Assembly (NCBI GenBank): GCA_001898145.1
Contig: MKSR01000027.1
Span: 1-64,000 of the forward strand
Reading direction: 5' to 3'
DNA from: Dyadobacter sp. 50-39
Lineage (GTDB): Bacteria > Bacteroidota > Bacteroidia > Cytophagales > Spirosomataceae
Length of the DNA stretch: 64,000 bases
The notes under the pieces were generated by a model. It worked only from the letters and a program-made list of their open reading frames with translations. It searched no databases and was not told the DNA's origin. Shown piece by piece: positions 44,399-52,424 of this stretch. The position numbers were made by a program, and so were the translations under genes. The first letter of the stretch is position 1. Each line of letters starts with the position of its first letter.

Positions 44399-44683
44399 TT
44401 AAGCTGCCTGGCCAATTCCAGCGTTTTTAAGTGCTTCCATAGAAATCTCTTTATTTTGGCAACAAGAAAGCAAGCTCCCGTTTACAGCAATGGCAGGTAA
44501 TGCCTTAATACCGTATTCTTGCAGCTTTTCAAGGCACTCTTTCATATCACAAGGCTGTGATAGGTTATAAATAATAACTTCGCACGAGCTGCAAGCCATG
44601 GATTTTACCATTTCAACCATTGGCTCACAAACGCTGCACCCGGCAGTAAATACTTCTATTTTTCTTTTGTTTTGGTTTTGCAT
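44399..44683 (-). CDS. thioredoxin/glutaredoxin-like small thiol protein (second copy)
   Basis: A 94-residue thioredoxin-fold protein closely resembling the one at 16323. It has TAGCSVCEPMVEMVKSMACSSCEV and the cis-Pro region IKALPAIAVNG, then an extra CC (LLSCCQNKE). The ATG at 44683 (MQNQNKRKIEVF) is preferred over a longer start at 44716. It follows the DUF156 regulator by 68 bases and precedes the YPC ATPase, so the module seen after merA is repeated here. Confidence 0.78.
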   Translation of the reverse strand: MQNQNKRKIEVFTAGCSVCEPMVEMVKSMACSSCEVIIYNLSQPCDMKECLEKLQEYGIKALPAIAVNGSLLSCCQNKEISMEALKNAGIGQAA

Positions 44684-44751
44684 GACCTTATAGTTTTTAT
44701 TCAAAACAAAGGTCACTTAGCAGTGGGGGTGCTCGCCAAATCTTTTTTAAT

Positions 44752-45114
44752 TTATTTTTTATTATGTGCTTCCAAGCGCTTGTCAATGGCATTGATTTCT
44801 TTGATGTTGGATGTTAGCTGGTCCAGTTCAAGTTTAGGAAATTGTTCTCTGATGTATTCTATTTTTTCAGCATCCTGACAATTTCCGGGACACGCGTTCA
44901 TAACCTGGACCAGCTTTAAAGCCAGGCTTTTTCTAAAAACTTCGTCTAACAGCAAGTAATGCGCTTTTTGAAGGCCTTGGTCGGCAGCTTTAAACTGGTT
45001 CGAAATTTGGTCAGGATCTTTATCACCTTCCAGCATTTTAATTATGCCTTCAATCTGCCCTTTTATGACAGAAAGCCGTTTAGTAAGGTCGGTTGTAAGT
45101 TCTTTTGGTAACAT
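44752..45114 (-). CDS. DUF156/CsoR-family regulator variant with CPGNC motif (second copy)
   Basis: A 120-residue helical protein (ATG 45114). The CsoR core is RLSVIKGQIEGIIKMLEG-x-KDPDQISNQFKAADQGL, and the usual Cys/His ligands are absent. The motif NACPGNCQDAEKI is followed by a helical tail, as in the protein at 15903. A longer start at 45150 would add 12 residues not seen in the paralogue. As first gene of the minus-strand unit it may control the thioredoxin-like, YPC-ATPase, HMA and CcdA-like genes. Confidence 0.78.
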   Translation of the reverse strand: MLPKELTTDLTKRLSVIKGQIEGIIKMLEGDKDPDQISNQFKAADQGLQKAHYLLLDEVFRKSLALKLVQVMNACPGNCQDAEKIEYIREQFPKLELDQLTSNIKEINAIDKRLEAHNKK

Positions 45115-45231
45115 TTTAGAAAAGGTTAAAATGTGAAGGCAAAGCGCCAATTCAGTATTTTAGAATGTGCTGATAACTGATTTGCGGTTCATTGGCTATA
45201 TATTACCTTCTCTGAACCAGCGGTTAATTGC

Positions 45232-45936
45232 CTATTGAATTTTTACTTTTGAAAAAACATACAATGTCTCTGTTGCAATCTGCTTGCAACGCTCGTCATA
45301 TTTCGCTGTTTCCTGCGCGGTACCATCAAAGGCTTTCGGGTCATCATAAGGGACTGCAACCCGTGCAGCAGCACCTTTCACAACCGGGCAAGCTTCATCA
45401 GCCTGGGAACAGGTCATGACTGCACAGAAATTGCTTTGGGGGTTGCTGGCGTCATCATACTTCTTTGAGAATGCTTTCAAAGGTTCAGCTCCCGTCCCGT
45501 AGCTCACAGCATAGACCGGATTTTTGCCTTCTGAGGTTTTTGTGATGTCAAAGCCGGCCCTCTCGCAGGCAGCGACCGCTCTTTCATTGAACGCACTGGC
45601 CTCTGTGCCGCCAGAGTATGTTTTTACCTTGGGTATATTATAGTATGCAGCAGCAGTTGCTCCCCAGATTTGCCCGAAGTGACTGCGTCTGGAATTGTGG
45701 GTACAGATGTATGTGAGCTGCACAGGCTGCCCAGCTTTAACTTGCTTTTGGATAAATGCAGCAATCTTGTCAAGCTCTTCCACACGGTCCTGGGGTATTT
45801 TTGAGAAGTCTTCTTTAATCGTGTTGATGTAAGAAGTCAGCTCTGGATTAAGCGCTTTCTTATCATCGTGATTGTTAATAGGCATAATTGCAACAGTAGT
45901 TATCAAGGTCATAATTATCAAGTTGATCAGGTTCAT
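45232..45936 (-). CDS. arsC: ArsC-like arsenate reductase / low-molecular-weight phosphatase-fold protein
   Basis: The catalytic P-loop CTHNSRR (CxxxxxR) with downstream AVMTCSQADEACP, containing further Cys, fits thiol-linked arsenate reductases of the LMW-phosphatase fold. The acidic DDP (VPYDDPKAFDG) loop is present. The N-terminus (NLINLIIMTLITTVAIMPI) is hydrophobic and could be a signal peptide, which would place the enzyme in the periplasm; this is unusual. The gene is divergent from arsR, and ATCGTA operator sites lie between them. Confidence 0.8.
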   Translation of the reverse strand: MNLINLIIMTLITTVAIMPINNHDDKKALNPELTSYINTIKEDFSKIPQDRVEELDKIAAFIQKQVKAGQPVQLTYICTHNSRRSHFGQIWGATAAAYYNIPKVKTYSGGTEASAFNERAVAACERAGFDITKTSEGKNPVYAVSYGTGAEPLKAFSKKYDDASNPQSNFCAVMTCSQADEACPVVKGAAARVAVPYDDPKAFDGTAQETAKYDERCKQIATETLYVFSKVKIQ

Positions 45937-45968
45937 ATTTATTAAAGTCAGTTAAAGTTTAAAGATTG

Positions 45969-45984
45969 ATCGTAAAGATACGAT
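45969..45984. promoter_or_regulatory. ArsR operator, perfect dyad
   Basis: ATCGTA-AAGA-TACGAT is a perfect 6-4-6 inverted repeat between arsC and arsR. ATCGTA recurs at 46010-46015 and 46411-46416. Confidence 0.65.
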
Positions 45985-46009
45985 TCATTTTATCAGACAA
46001 AAAAATTAT

Positions 46010-46048
46010 ATCGTAATATTGCAATTAATAAATCGCCCGTTATATTTG
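46010..46048 (+). promoter_or_regulatory. arsR promoter with operator half-site
   Basis: ATCGTA (46010) overlaps ATTG (-33-like, 46018-46021). After 19 bases comes TATATTTG (46041-46048), a perfect -7 box. The arsR ATG is at 46053, only four bases downstream, which implies a leaderless transcript. Confidence 0.65.
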
Positions 46049-46052
46049 CAGC

Positions 46053-46385
46053 ATGGGAGTTACAAAAACCGAAATATTTACTGAGCAGCAAAACCGTATT
46101 GCGGATCTGGCCAAAGCGTTCTCACACCCGGCCAGGGTAGCGATTTTGCAACTGCTAATCGCCAGAAAGTCCTGTGTATGTGGAGACCTAGTCGATGAGC
46201 TCGAACTTGCCCAAGCCACAGTTTCCCAACACTTGAAAGAGCTGAAAAGAATCGGTATCATTCACGGTGAAATCAATCCACCGCGGGTTTGCTATTGTAT
46301 TAATCCAATCGTCTGGTCGGAAGCACAAGAAACATTTGGGGCATTGCTGGATACCTTTACACTTACCGAATCCTGCTGTAACTAG
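46053..46385 (+). CDS. arsR: ArsR-family arsenic-responsive repressor
   Basis: A 110-residue winged-helix protein with the arsenic-type motif KSCVCGDLVDELELAQATVSQHL and C-terminal Cys (VCYCINP, ESCCN). It probably senses As(III)/Sb(III) and represses its own operon and the divergent arsC. It differs from the two mercury-type regulators at 12834 and 38656, which are longer and use a different operator. It is first of an eight-gene plus-strand unit. Confidence 0.92.
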   Translation: MGVTKTEIFTEQQNRIADLAKAFSHPARVAILQLLIARKSCVCGDLVDELELAQATVSQHLKELKRIGIIHGEINPPRVCYCINPIVWSEAQETFGALLDTFTLTESCCN

Positions 46386-46410
46386 ACAGGGTATTTTTTT
46401 AAGAAAATTG

Positions 46411-46426
46411 ATCGTAATAATACATT
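46411..46426 (+). promoter_or_regulatory. additional ArsR operator-like site
   Basis: ATCGTA-ATAA-TACATT repeats the 45969-45984 pattern with two mismatches in the right arm. It lies between arsR and the DUF6428 gene. Confidence 0.45.
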
Positions 46427-46441
46427 TAACCAATAGAAACC

Positions 46442-47014
46442 ATGAGCCAATCGAATCCAACCGCCCGCGGCCCGATGACCTGGGGTGATTTCAAAGAAAC
46501 ACTCGAACAAAATCCAGATTTACACCTCCAATTTCAATACGAAGAAGGCAAGTTTGTCGATAGCTCTTATCACATCACCGAAATTAAGCAAGCGCCGATT
46601 GTATCTGTGGACTGCGGCGGGCAAATGAATAGCTGGACAGAAGTAATTGTGCAGCTCTGGGAGCCTTCGGTGAAAGAAGTAGACCGTTCCATGAGGGTAG
46701 ATAAGGCACTAAAAATCGTGAACCTGGTGGAAAAAACATTGCCTTTGAACCCGAATGCAACTGTTAAGATTGAATTTGGCAATTCAAAGTTCGATGCACG
46801 CCAGATGTACCCAGGTGAGTTTGTTACCGATGGTGAAGCATTCACGGTTAACCTGGTTCCGGATTTCACCCAGTGCAAGGCGCTCACCCGCAACCAAAGC
46901 TGCGGTACGTCACCCGCAGAAGCTTCATGCTGCGCGCCTGCCCCTGTTAAGCAAGAACTGGAATTGGTTACCTCGGATGGAGCCAGCTGCCAGCCTGGTT
47001 CTGGATGCTGCTAA
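46442..47014 (+). CDS. DUF6428-like protein of the arsenic operon
   Basis: A 190-residue cytosolic protein with the conserved start MTWGDFKETLEQNPDLHLQF and a Cys-rich tail (QSCGTSPAEASCCAPAP, ASCQPGSGCC). The tail could bind As(III). DUF6428-type proteins occur in arsenic operons of Bacteroidota, but no reaction is known to me. It precedes the ArsN2-like acetyltransferase by 13 bases. Confidence 0.75.
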   Translation: MSQSNPTARGPMTWGDFKETLEQNPDLHLQFQYEEGKFVDSSYHITEIKQAPIVSVDCGGQMNSWTEVIVQLWEPSVKEVDRSMRVDKALKIVNLVEKTLPLNPNATVKIEFGNSKFDARQMYPGEFVTDGEAFTVNLVPDFTQCKALTRNQSCGTSPAEASCCAPAPVKQELELVTSDGASCQPGSGCC

Positions 47015-47027
47015 TCAAACAAGAAAC

Positions 47028-47480
47028 ATGATGACACTACAAATTGATAACGCAACGCCTGAAGAAAAAGAGTTGTTGGTCAGCTTGCTTAACAAAGCTG
47101 ACCTTCTTACCGAAGACCTGCCAGAAGGACTATCTAATTTCCTTTTAGCCAAAGAGGGCGATGAACTTGTTGGTGTGGCCGGTCTCGAACTGTTCGGGTC
47201 AGTTGGCTTGCTGCGCTCAGTCGCTGTCAGTCCTGCTCATCAAGGCCAAGGTATCGCCGGCCAAATGGTTGAACATCTTCTAGCCAATGCTGACAAGCAG
47301 AAATTACAAGCCATTTATCTGATCACAACCACAGCGGATCGTTACTTCGACCGGTATGGCTTCACAGCTGTAGACCGTCAGCAGGTTCCGGAAGCAATTC
47401 AGCAAACCAGGCAGTTTAGCGGCCTTTGCCCTTCATCAGCTGTTGTCATGAAAAGGAATTTAAAGCATCAAACCGCATGA
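47028..47480 (+). CDS. arsN2: ArsN2-like GNAT acetyltransferase
   Basis: A 150-residue GNAT protein with the acetyl-CoA loop [15 protein letters not shown] and the short C-terminal half ([12 protein letters not shown]). A stand-alone small GNAT in this operon position matches the arsenic-associated ArsN2 group. Whether it acts on an arsenical is not known. Two ATGs (47028, 47031) are possible. Its stop overlaps the acr3 start (ATGA). Confidence 0.75.
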   Translation: MMTLQIDNATPEEKELLVSLLNKADLLTEDLPEGLSNFLLAKEGDELVGVAGLELFGSVGLLRSVAVSPAHQGQGIAGQMVEHLLANADKQKLQAIYLITTTADRYFDRYGFTAVDRQQVPEAIQQTRQFSGLCPSSAVVMKRNLKHQTA

Positions 47481-48511
47481 ATAACCCACGTCTTTCTTTT
47501 TTAGACCGCTATCTGACCTTGTGGATCTTTCTGGCCATGCTGATCGGTGTGTCAATCGGCTATTTTTTACCCAGGACACCTGACTTTATCAATCAGTTTA
47601 ATTCTGGGTCAACTAACGTTCCACTAGCCATTGGCTTGGTGCTAATGATGTACCCACCTTTGGCCAAAGTGCGTTATGCGGAGCTTCCAAAAGTGTTTAA
47701 TAATACTAAAATCCTGGGGCTATCGCTGCTTCAAAACTGGATAATCGGCCCGCTGCTGATGTTTGGCCTGGCCGTAATATTTTTACCAGATAAGCCAGAA
47801 TACATGACGGGCTTGATCATGATCGGCGTTGCCCGTTGCATTGCGATGGTCATTGTCTGGAATGACCTGGCGAATGGCGACCGCCTGTACGCGGCAGGAC
47901 TTGTTGCTTTCAACAGCATTTTTCAAGTCTTGTTTTATTCTGTATACGCCTACGTGTTTGTAACGGTTTTGCCGCCGCTTTTCGGACTGAAAGGTTTTGA
48001 AGTTGATATTACCATCGGTCAGGTTGCTCAAAGCGTTTTCATCTATCTGGGAATACCATTTCTTGCTGGAATCATTTCCAGAATTGTATTAACCAAGCTG
48101 TTTAGCAAAGAATGGTACGAAAAGAAATTCCTTCCGGCCATCAGCCCGATTACTTTGATTGCCTTGCTCTTTACAATTGTGGTCATGTTCAGTTTGAAAG
48201 GGCAGCTGATTGTAAGTATCCCCTTTGACGTCCTGCGGATTGCGCTGCCGCTGACGATCTATTTTGCGATCATGTTTTTCTCTGCTTTCTATCTGTCCAA
48301 GAGAGCAGGCGCGGATTATGCCAAATCGACTTCCCTGGCCTTCACTGCCGCAGGTAACAATTTTGAGTTGGGGATTGCGGTCGCTATCGCCGTATTCGGG
48401 ATTGATTCCGGGGCAGCATTCGCTGCGGTGATCGGCCCTTTGATCGAAGTGCCGGTATTGATCCTGATGGTCAATTTTGCACTCAAACAACAGCACAAAT
48501 TTTCCAATTAA
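47477..48511 (+). CDS. acr3: Acr3-type arsenite efflux permease
   Basis: A 344-residue membrane protein with ten hydrophobic helices. It has the Acr3 motif [19 protein letters not shown], with the conserved Cys in TM4 that is essential for As(III) transport in family members, and a late [20 protein letters not shown] motif. It exports arsenite using the proton motive force. The ATG at 47477 overlaps the arsN2 stop. Intact and typical in length. Confidence 0.95.
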   Translation: MNNPRLSFLDRYLTLWIFLAMLIGVSIGYFLPRTPDFINQFNSGSTNVPLAIGLVLMMYPPLAKVRYAELPKVFNNTKILGLSLLQNWIIGPLLMFGLAVIFLPDKPEYMTGLIMIGVARCIAMVIVWNDLANGDRLYAAGLVAFNSIFQVLFYSVYAYVFVTVLPPLFGLKGFEVDITIGQVAQSVFIYLGIPFLAGIISRIVLTKLFSKEWYEKKFLPAISPITLIALLFTIVVMFSLKGQLIVSIPFDVLRIALPLTIYFAIMFFSAFYLSKRAGADYAKSTSLAFTAAGNNFELGIAVAIAVFGIDSGAAFAAVIGPLIEVPVLILMVNFALKQQHKFSN

Positions 48512-48522
48512 CTACGTATTAA

Positions 48523-49299
48523 ATGAGAATTGCCCTTTTTTCCGACATTCACGCCAACCTTCCGGCATTGGAGGCGTTTTTTGAAGATGTTGAAACCAGA
48601 GATACGGATGCTATTTATTGTTTGGGTGATCTGGTAGGTTATAACATTTGGCCTAATGAAGTTATAGACCAGATTAGAAAGCGGAGCATCCCTACCATTG
48701 CCGGCAATTACGACTTCGGGATCGGAAGAAGCAGCGACGACTGTGGCTGCGCTTACAAAACGGATGATGAAAAGAAAAACGGTAAGGTATCCATTGCCTT
48801 TACAAATGAGATTGTCAGGGACGCGCAGCGGGCTTATTTAAGAACGCTGCCGGCACACATTCGTCTGGACTTTCAGTTAAATGACAAACCACTTTCGGTG
48901 CTTCTTGTGCATGGCAGCCCGCGCCGGATCAACGAATACCTATTTGAAGACCGCGATGAAAAAAGTATGCTGCGGATCATGGAGCAGGCCAGTGCAGATG
49001 TGATTCTTTTTGGTCATACCCACAAACCTTATCACCGGACACTCGATTCAACGCAAGCCGACGGCACCGATCATTTCCGTCACGCAATCAACATTGGATC
49101 GGTAGGCAAGCCAAAGGATGGAGATCCAAGAGGTGGTTATGTGATCCTTGATATTAATGCAGATACATCCATATCAAGTAGAGAAAGTATTACGGTTGAG
49201 TTTATACGCTTTGACTATGATGTCCAAAAAGCAGCCAAAGCCGTAGAAGACAGTATTCTTCCTGATGCATATGCGGAATCATTACGTCTGGCGAAATGA
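48523..49299 (+). CDS. calcineurin-like metallophosphoesterase, first of a tandem pair (variant GNY motif)
   Basis: A 258-residue YfcE-type phosphoesterase with DIHAN (motif I), GDLVGY, HGSPRRINEY and GHTHKPYH. Where the family has GNH(D/E) this copy has GNYD, so a metal or phosphate ligand His is replaced by Tyr. An inserted Cys pair (SDDCGCAYK) follows. The neighbour at 49296 retains GNHD. The start overlaps nothing; the end overlaps the neighbour by ATGA. Substrate is unknown; association with arsenic operons is seen in several Bacteroidota. Confidence 0.82.
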   Translation: MRIALFSDIHANLPALEAFFEDVETRDTDAIYCLGDLVGYNIWPNEVIDQIRKRSIPTIAGNYDFGIGRSSDDCGCAYKTDDEKKNGKVSIAFTNEIVRDAQRAYLRTLPAHIRLDFQLNDKPLSVLLVHGSPRRINEYLFEDRDEKSMLRIMEQASADVILFGHTHKPYHRTLDSTQADGTDHFRHAINIGSVGKPKDGDPRGGYVILDINADTSISSRESITVEFIRFDYDVQKAAKAVEDSILPDAYAESLRLAK

Positions 49300-50045
49300 A
49301 AATAGCACTACTATCTGATATCCATGCGAACCTTCCCGCTTTTGAAGCGGTGTTGGAAGATCTTGAAAAACAACAGCCTGATGCGGTTTACTGCCTGGGC
49401 GATCTGATCGGCTACAACGTATGGCCTAATCAGGTAATTGGTCTGGTCCGAAAATATGGTATTGCGACCATTGCAGGAAACCATGACCTGAAAGTTTCAA
49501 AAATACTACCGTCCGCAGGCGAATGCAGCAAGGAAGAAAACAGTGAGTATGCCTACAAGCTGGTAGGAAGCAAAGAAAGGGATTACCTGTTAACACTTCC
49601 CAGGCATCTCAGGTTAGAATTTCAGCTTAATGATCAGCAACTCAATATGCTGCTGGTCCATGGAAGCCCGCGAAGCATAAACGAATATCTGTTGCAGGAG
49701 CTACCAGAGCAGTATATGCTGGAACTGGTCAAGGAATTTGAAGCCGATATCCTTTGCTTTGGGCACTCTCACAAGCCTTATCACCTGGTTATTAATTCGG
49801 GTGAGAATGGCATTGACCATTTTCATCACCTGGTTAATACGGGTTCTGTCGGTAAACCCAAGGATGGTGATGCGCGCGCTTGTTATGTACTTATCACGAT
49901 TGATCAGACAGCCGGTATCAAAATCCAGGATGCTGTTCAGGTTGAATTTGTAAGGGTTAAATACGATGTCGAAAAAGCAGCGCAGGCCGTAGAGCTGAGC
50001 CTTCTTCCTAATGCATTTGCAGATAATCTAAGGAAAGCATATTAA
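49296..50045 (+). CDS. calcineurin-like metallophosphoesterase, second of a tandem pair
   Basis: A 249-residue protein with the full motif set: DIHAN, GDLIGY, GNHD, VHGSPRSINEY and GHSHKPYH. It is clearly a duplicate of the preceding gene, with conserved layout to the C-terminus. It begins within the upstream stop (ATGA) and so is coupled. It is likely the catalytically normal copy of the pair. Confidence 0.85.
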   Translation: MKIALLSDIHANLPAFEAVLEDLEKQQPDAVYCLGDLIGYNVWPNQVIGLVRKYGIATIAGNHDLKVSKILPSAGECSKEENSEYAYKLVGSKERDYLLTLPRHLRLEFQLNDQQLNMLLVHGSPRSINEYLLQELPEQYMLELVKEFEADILCFGHSHKPYHLVINSGENGIDHFHHLVNTGSVGKPKDGDARACYVLITIDQTAGIKIQDAVQVEFVRVKYDVEKAAQAVELSLLPNAFADNLRKAY

Positions 50046-50056
50046 CCTTTATCGAA

Positions 50057-50389
50057 ATGAAAGGTTTGATGATTTTGTTTCCGGTCTTCTTTACCACTGT
50101 GGCAACTTGCTCTCCTCTTTCGGTTTGCGAAAAGCCGCATGAAATAGGCAATCAATTATCTTCCCTTATTGATTATCCTGCTGTTCTTGGGGCAAATGGC
50201 GGAATAGTTGTGATACAATTTTCTATCGGTGAAGGTAGCGCCATAGGAAAAGTGAAAGTATTTACCAGTGATGATGAGCTCAATAATGATCTAATTCGCC
50301 AGCTGACTGGCAAGAGGGTACATTTGCCCGATTATCATCACCCGGCTGAAAGCTATATAGTTAAATTAAGGTTTGTCAGGGCTAAATAA
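50057..50389 (+). CDS. small secreted hypothetical protein
   Basis: A 110-residue protein with a signal peptide (LMILFPVFFTTVATC, possible lipobox). The second half (GGIVVIQFSIGEGSAIGKVKVFTSDDELNND) looks like the TonB C-terminal or related strand-helix-strand pattern. The family is not recognised. It sits 11 bases after the phosphoesterase pair and so is likely in the arsenic operon. Confidence 0.6.
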   Translation: MKGLMILFPVFFTTVATCSPLSVCEKPHEIGNQLSSLIDYPAVLGANGGIVVIQFSIGEGSAIGKVKVFTSDDELNNDLIRQLTGKRVHLPDYHHPAESYIVKLRFVRAK

Positions 50390-50425
50390 AACGATCAGAG
50401 AAGGGTGCAGAAGCATATTAGAGAA

Positions 50426-51538
50426 ATGAAATTGCCCATGTATGCGTCTTTCAGCCTGACGTTCGCTTTGATGGGGGATGCATTTCTGTATTCATTTCTA
50501 CCGATAAACGCTTCCAGCATTCAAGTTCCAATCATTTGGATAGGAACCATCTTGTCAATCAACCGCTTTACACGCATTCTGCTAAATCCGCTGATCCTGC
50601 GCGTTTTTGCTCGTTTGGGTTTTCGTCTACCGGTGATTGTTTCGGCTACTATTTCTGTATTTGCCACAGCTGGCTACGGTGCAGGTTTTGGCATTATAAC
50701 GCTGTTAATGCTCAGGATCTTATGGGGGATATCGTATTCTGTCCTTCGCGTCGGGGCAATTACCTACGCGATGGACTATCCCAAAAAAGGCCTGGCCCTG
50801 GGAGTGAGCCAAAGTATCGTCGAGTCCGGGCCGCTGCTGGCACTATTGACCGGCCCATTGCTTTTTGAAGTAATTAATCCCAGGTCGATATTTTTAGTGA
50901 TTGCGCTCCTTTCGACGCCAGGAATTTATTTTGCCTTCAAACTCAAAGAAAGGAACCGGTCGCCAGCTCGAAAATTCAGCTTCAAAGTATCATTTCCTTC
51001 GATTTTTAACCGGTTAGCGTTTTTAGGGGCATTTGCAGTGGAAGGTATGCTTGTGGTTTTGATCGGAGCCCTGCTGTTGGATGCAAAACCCAATTGGTCA
51101 CCGGTTGAAATTACTGCCGCTGCTGCTGGATTTTTGAGCTTTCGACGGATTTGTTCCCTTTTAATTTCACCTTTTGCAGGTTGGTCAGCTGATCGATATG
51201 GACTTCCCAATATCTACTCAGCCTCTATTCTACTAATTTGTCTAGGTTTGCTCCTGGCAGCAAACGGCTGGGTGGTCGCAGGATTGATCGTTGTATTTAC
51301 ATTTTATAATATCAATTCATCCCTTGCAGCTGGTGCAGCGTCTGAAAGAATGTCTGATGTAACACAGGCGGTATCCAATAATGCTACGTTTAGGGATGCT
51401 GGTTCAGCTTTCGGCGCTTTAATTGGTGGATTTTTACTGACTAATGATCACATGAGCCTAATATTCACATCAAACACTTTACTTCTTATATTTCTTACCT
51501 GGGTATATCATAGAGAATCGAAGGCCTTCTTTGCTTAA
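50426..51538 (+). CDS. MFS transporter of the arsenic operon
   Basis: About 370 residues with twelve hydrophobic helices and loop motifs typical of MFS carriers (ARLGFRLPV after TM2, GWSADRYGLPN in the second half). The ATG at 50426 is chosen; a GTG at 50405 would add seven residues. It is 36 bases after the preceding gene. A decayed relative of its middle part lies at 3372-3690. Substrate unknown; the position suggests an arsenical or related toxicant. Confidence 0.78.
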   Translation: MKLPMYASFSLTFALMGDAFLYSFLPINASSIQVPIIWIGTILSINRFTRILLNPLILRVFARLGFRLPVIVSATISVFATAGYGAGFGIITLLMLRILWGISYSVLRVGAITYAMDYPKKGLALGVSQSIVESGPLLALLTGPLLFEVINPRSIFLVIALLSTPGIYFAFKLKERNRSPARKFSFKVSFPSIFNRLAFLGAFAVEGMLVVLIGALLLDAKPNWSPVEITAAAAGFLSFRRICSLLISPFAGWSADRYGLPNIYSASILLICLGLLLAANGWVVAGLIVVFTFYNINSSLAAGAASERMSDVTQAVSNNATFRDAGSAFGALIGGFLLTNDHMSLIFTSNTLLLIFLTWVYHRESKAFFA

Positions 51539-51727
51539 TCGCTGCATTATAGATATTGTCGATATTGGATACCCTCTAAATTAATCGGTCGTTTTTCTGT
51601 ACTCTGCTGGCCCTGCTTGACTAGATTGCTGTTCTCACCGAATGAGCCCTAAAAGAGTTCAATTTAGTGGTACATGAAATCTAATTACAGTATATTGCGA
51701 ACATATGGGTTAAAATGTACTTTGAGG

Positions 51728-52357
51728 ATGATTTTTGGCTACGTACGGGTGTCAAAGAATGAACAGAATCAAGATCTGCAATTCGATGCCCTCCGAAAGG
51801 CAGGCTGCGAGAAGATTTTTCATGAGAAGGTGTCAGGTGCATCGAAGGATCGTCCCGAGTATGCCAAGATGGTTTCGGAGCTGCGGAAGGGAGATGTAAT
51901 TGTGGTCTGGAGAATCGATCGTCTAGGGCGGGCCACCTATGAGCTGATCAAACTGATGGTCGAGTGGAAGGAGATGGGCGTTGACTTCCGTAGTATCTCG
52001 GAGGGTATCGACACGTCAACCAAGATGGGCCGTTTGTGGTACATGCTCAGTTCCGTCTTTGCGGAGAATGAAAGAGAAATATTAATGGAGCGAACCCTAG
52101 CAGGTTTGGAGGCAGCCCGAGCAAGAGGCCGAGTAGGTGGAAGACCACGAGGCCTCACAAAAAAATCGAAAGAACTAGCGAGTTTGGCAGCCACGCTATA
52201 CCAGAGTAGAAAATATTCAACAAAGCAAATTTGTGAGCAGCTCAAAATTGGAAGCAAAACTACTCTTTACAACTATCTTCGACATGAGGGACTTAAAATT
52301 GAAGGTTGGACGAAGGTCAACAATTCCCGAAAAGAAGTAAGGAAAGTGGTGGATTAG
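51728..52357 (+). CDS. orphan serine resolvase/invertase
   Basis: A 209-residue serine recombinase with the catalytic Ser in IFGYVRVSKNEQN, plus VVWRIDRLGRATYE, NEREILMERTLAGLEAARARGR and a C-terminal HTH (STKQICEQLKIGSKTTLYNY). It is related to TnpR at 17079 but clearly divergent. No transposase or inverted ends were found around it. It may be a relic, or act on its own target. A longer start at 51674 is less likely. Confidence 0.88.
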   Translation: MIFGYVRVSKNEQNQDLQFDALRKAGCEKIFHEKVSGASKDRPEYAKMVSELRKGDVIVVWRIDRLGRATYELIKLMVEWKEMGVDFRSISEGIDTSTKMGRLWYMLSSVFAENEREILMERTLAGLEAARARGRVGGRPRGLTKKSKELASLAATLYQSRKYSTKQICEQLKIGSKTTLYNYLRHEGLKIEGWTKVNNSRKEVRKVVD

Positions 52358-52424
52358 CAAGCATCAATTATTAAATTTAACGCCACTATGCTTTTGACGA
52401 AAAGCCTCAATTCACATTTTCCAA

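Noticed and set aside
51539-51727. Inverted ends for the orphan resolvase
   Set aside because: No matching repeats found on the two sides of 51.7-52.4 kb by eye.
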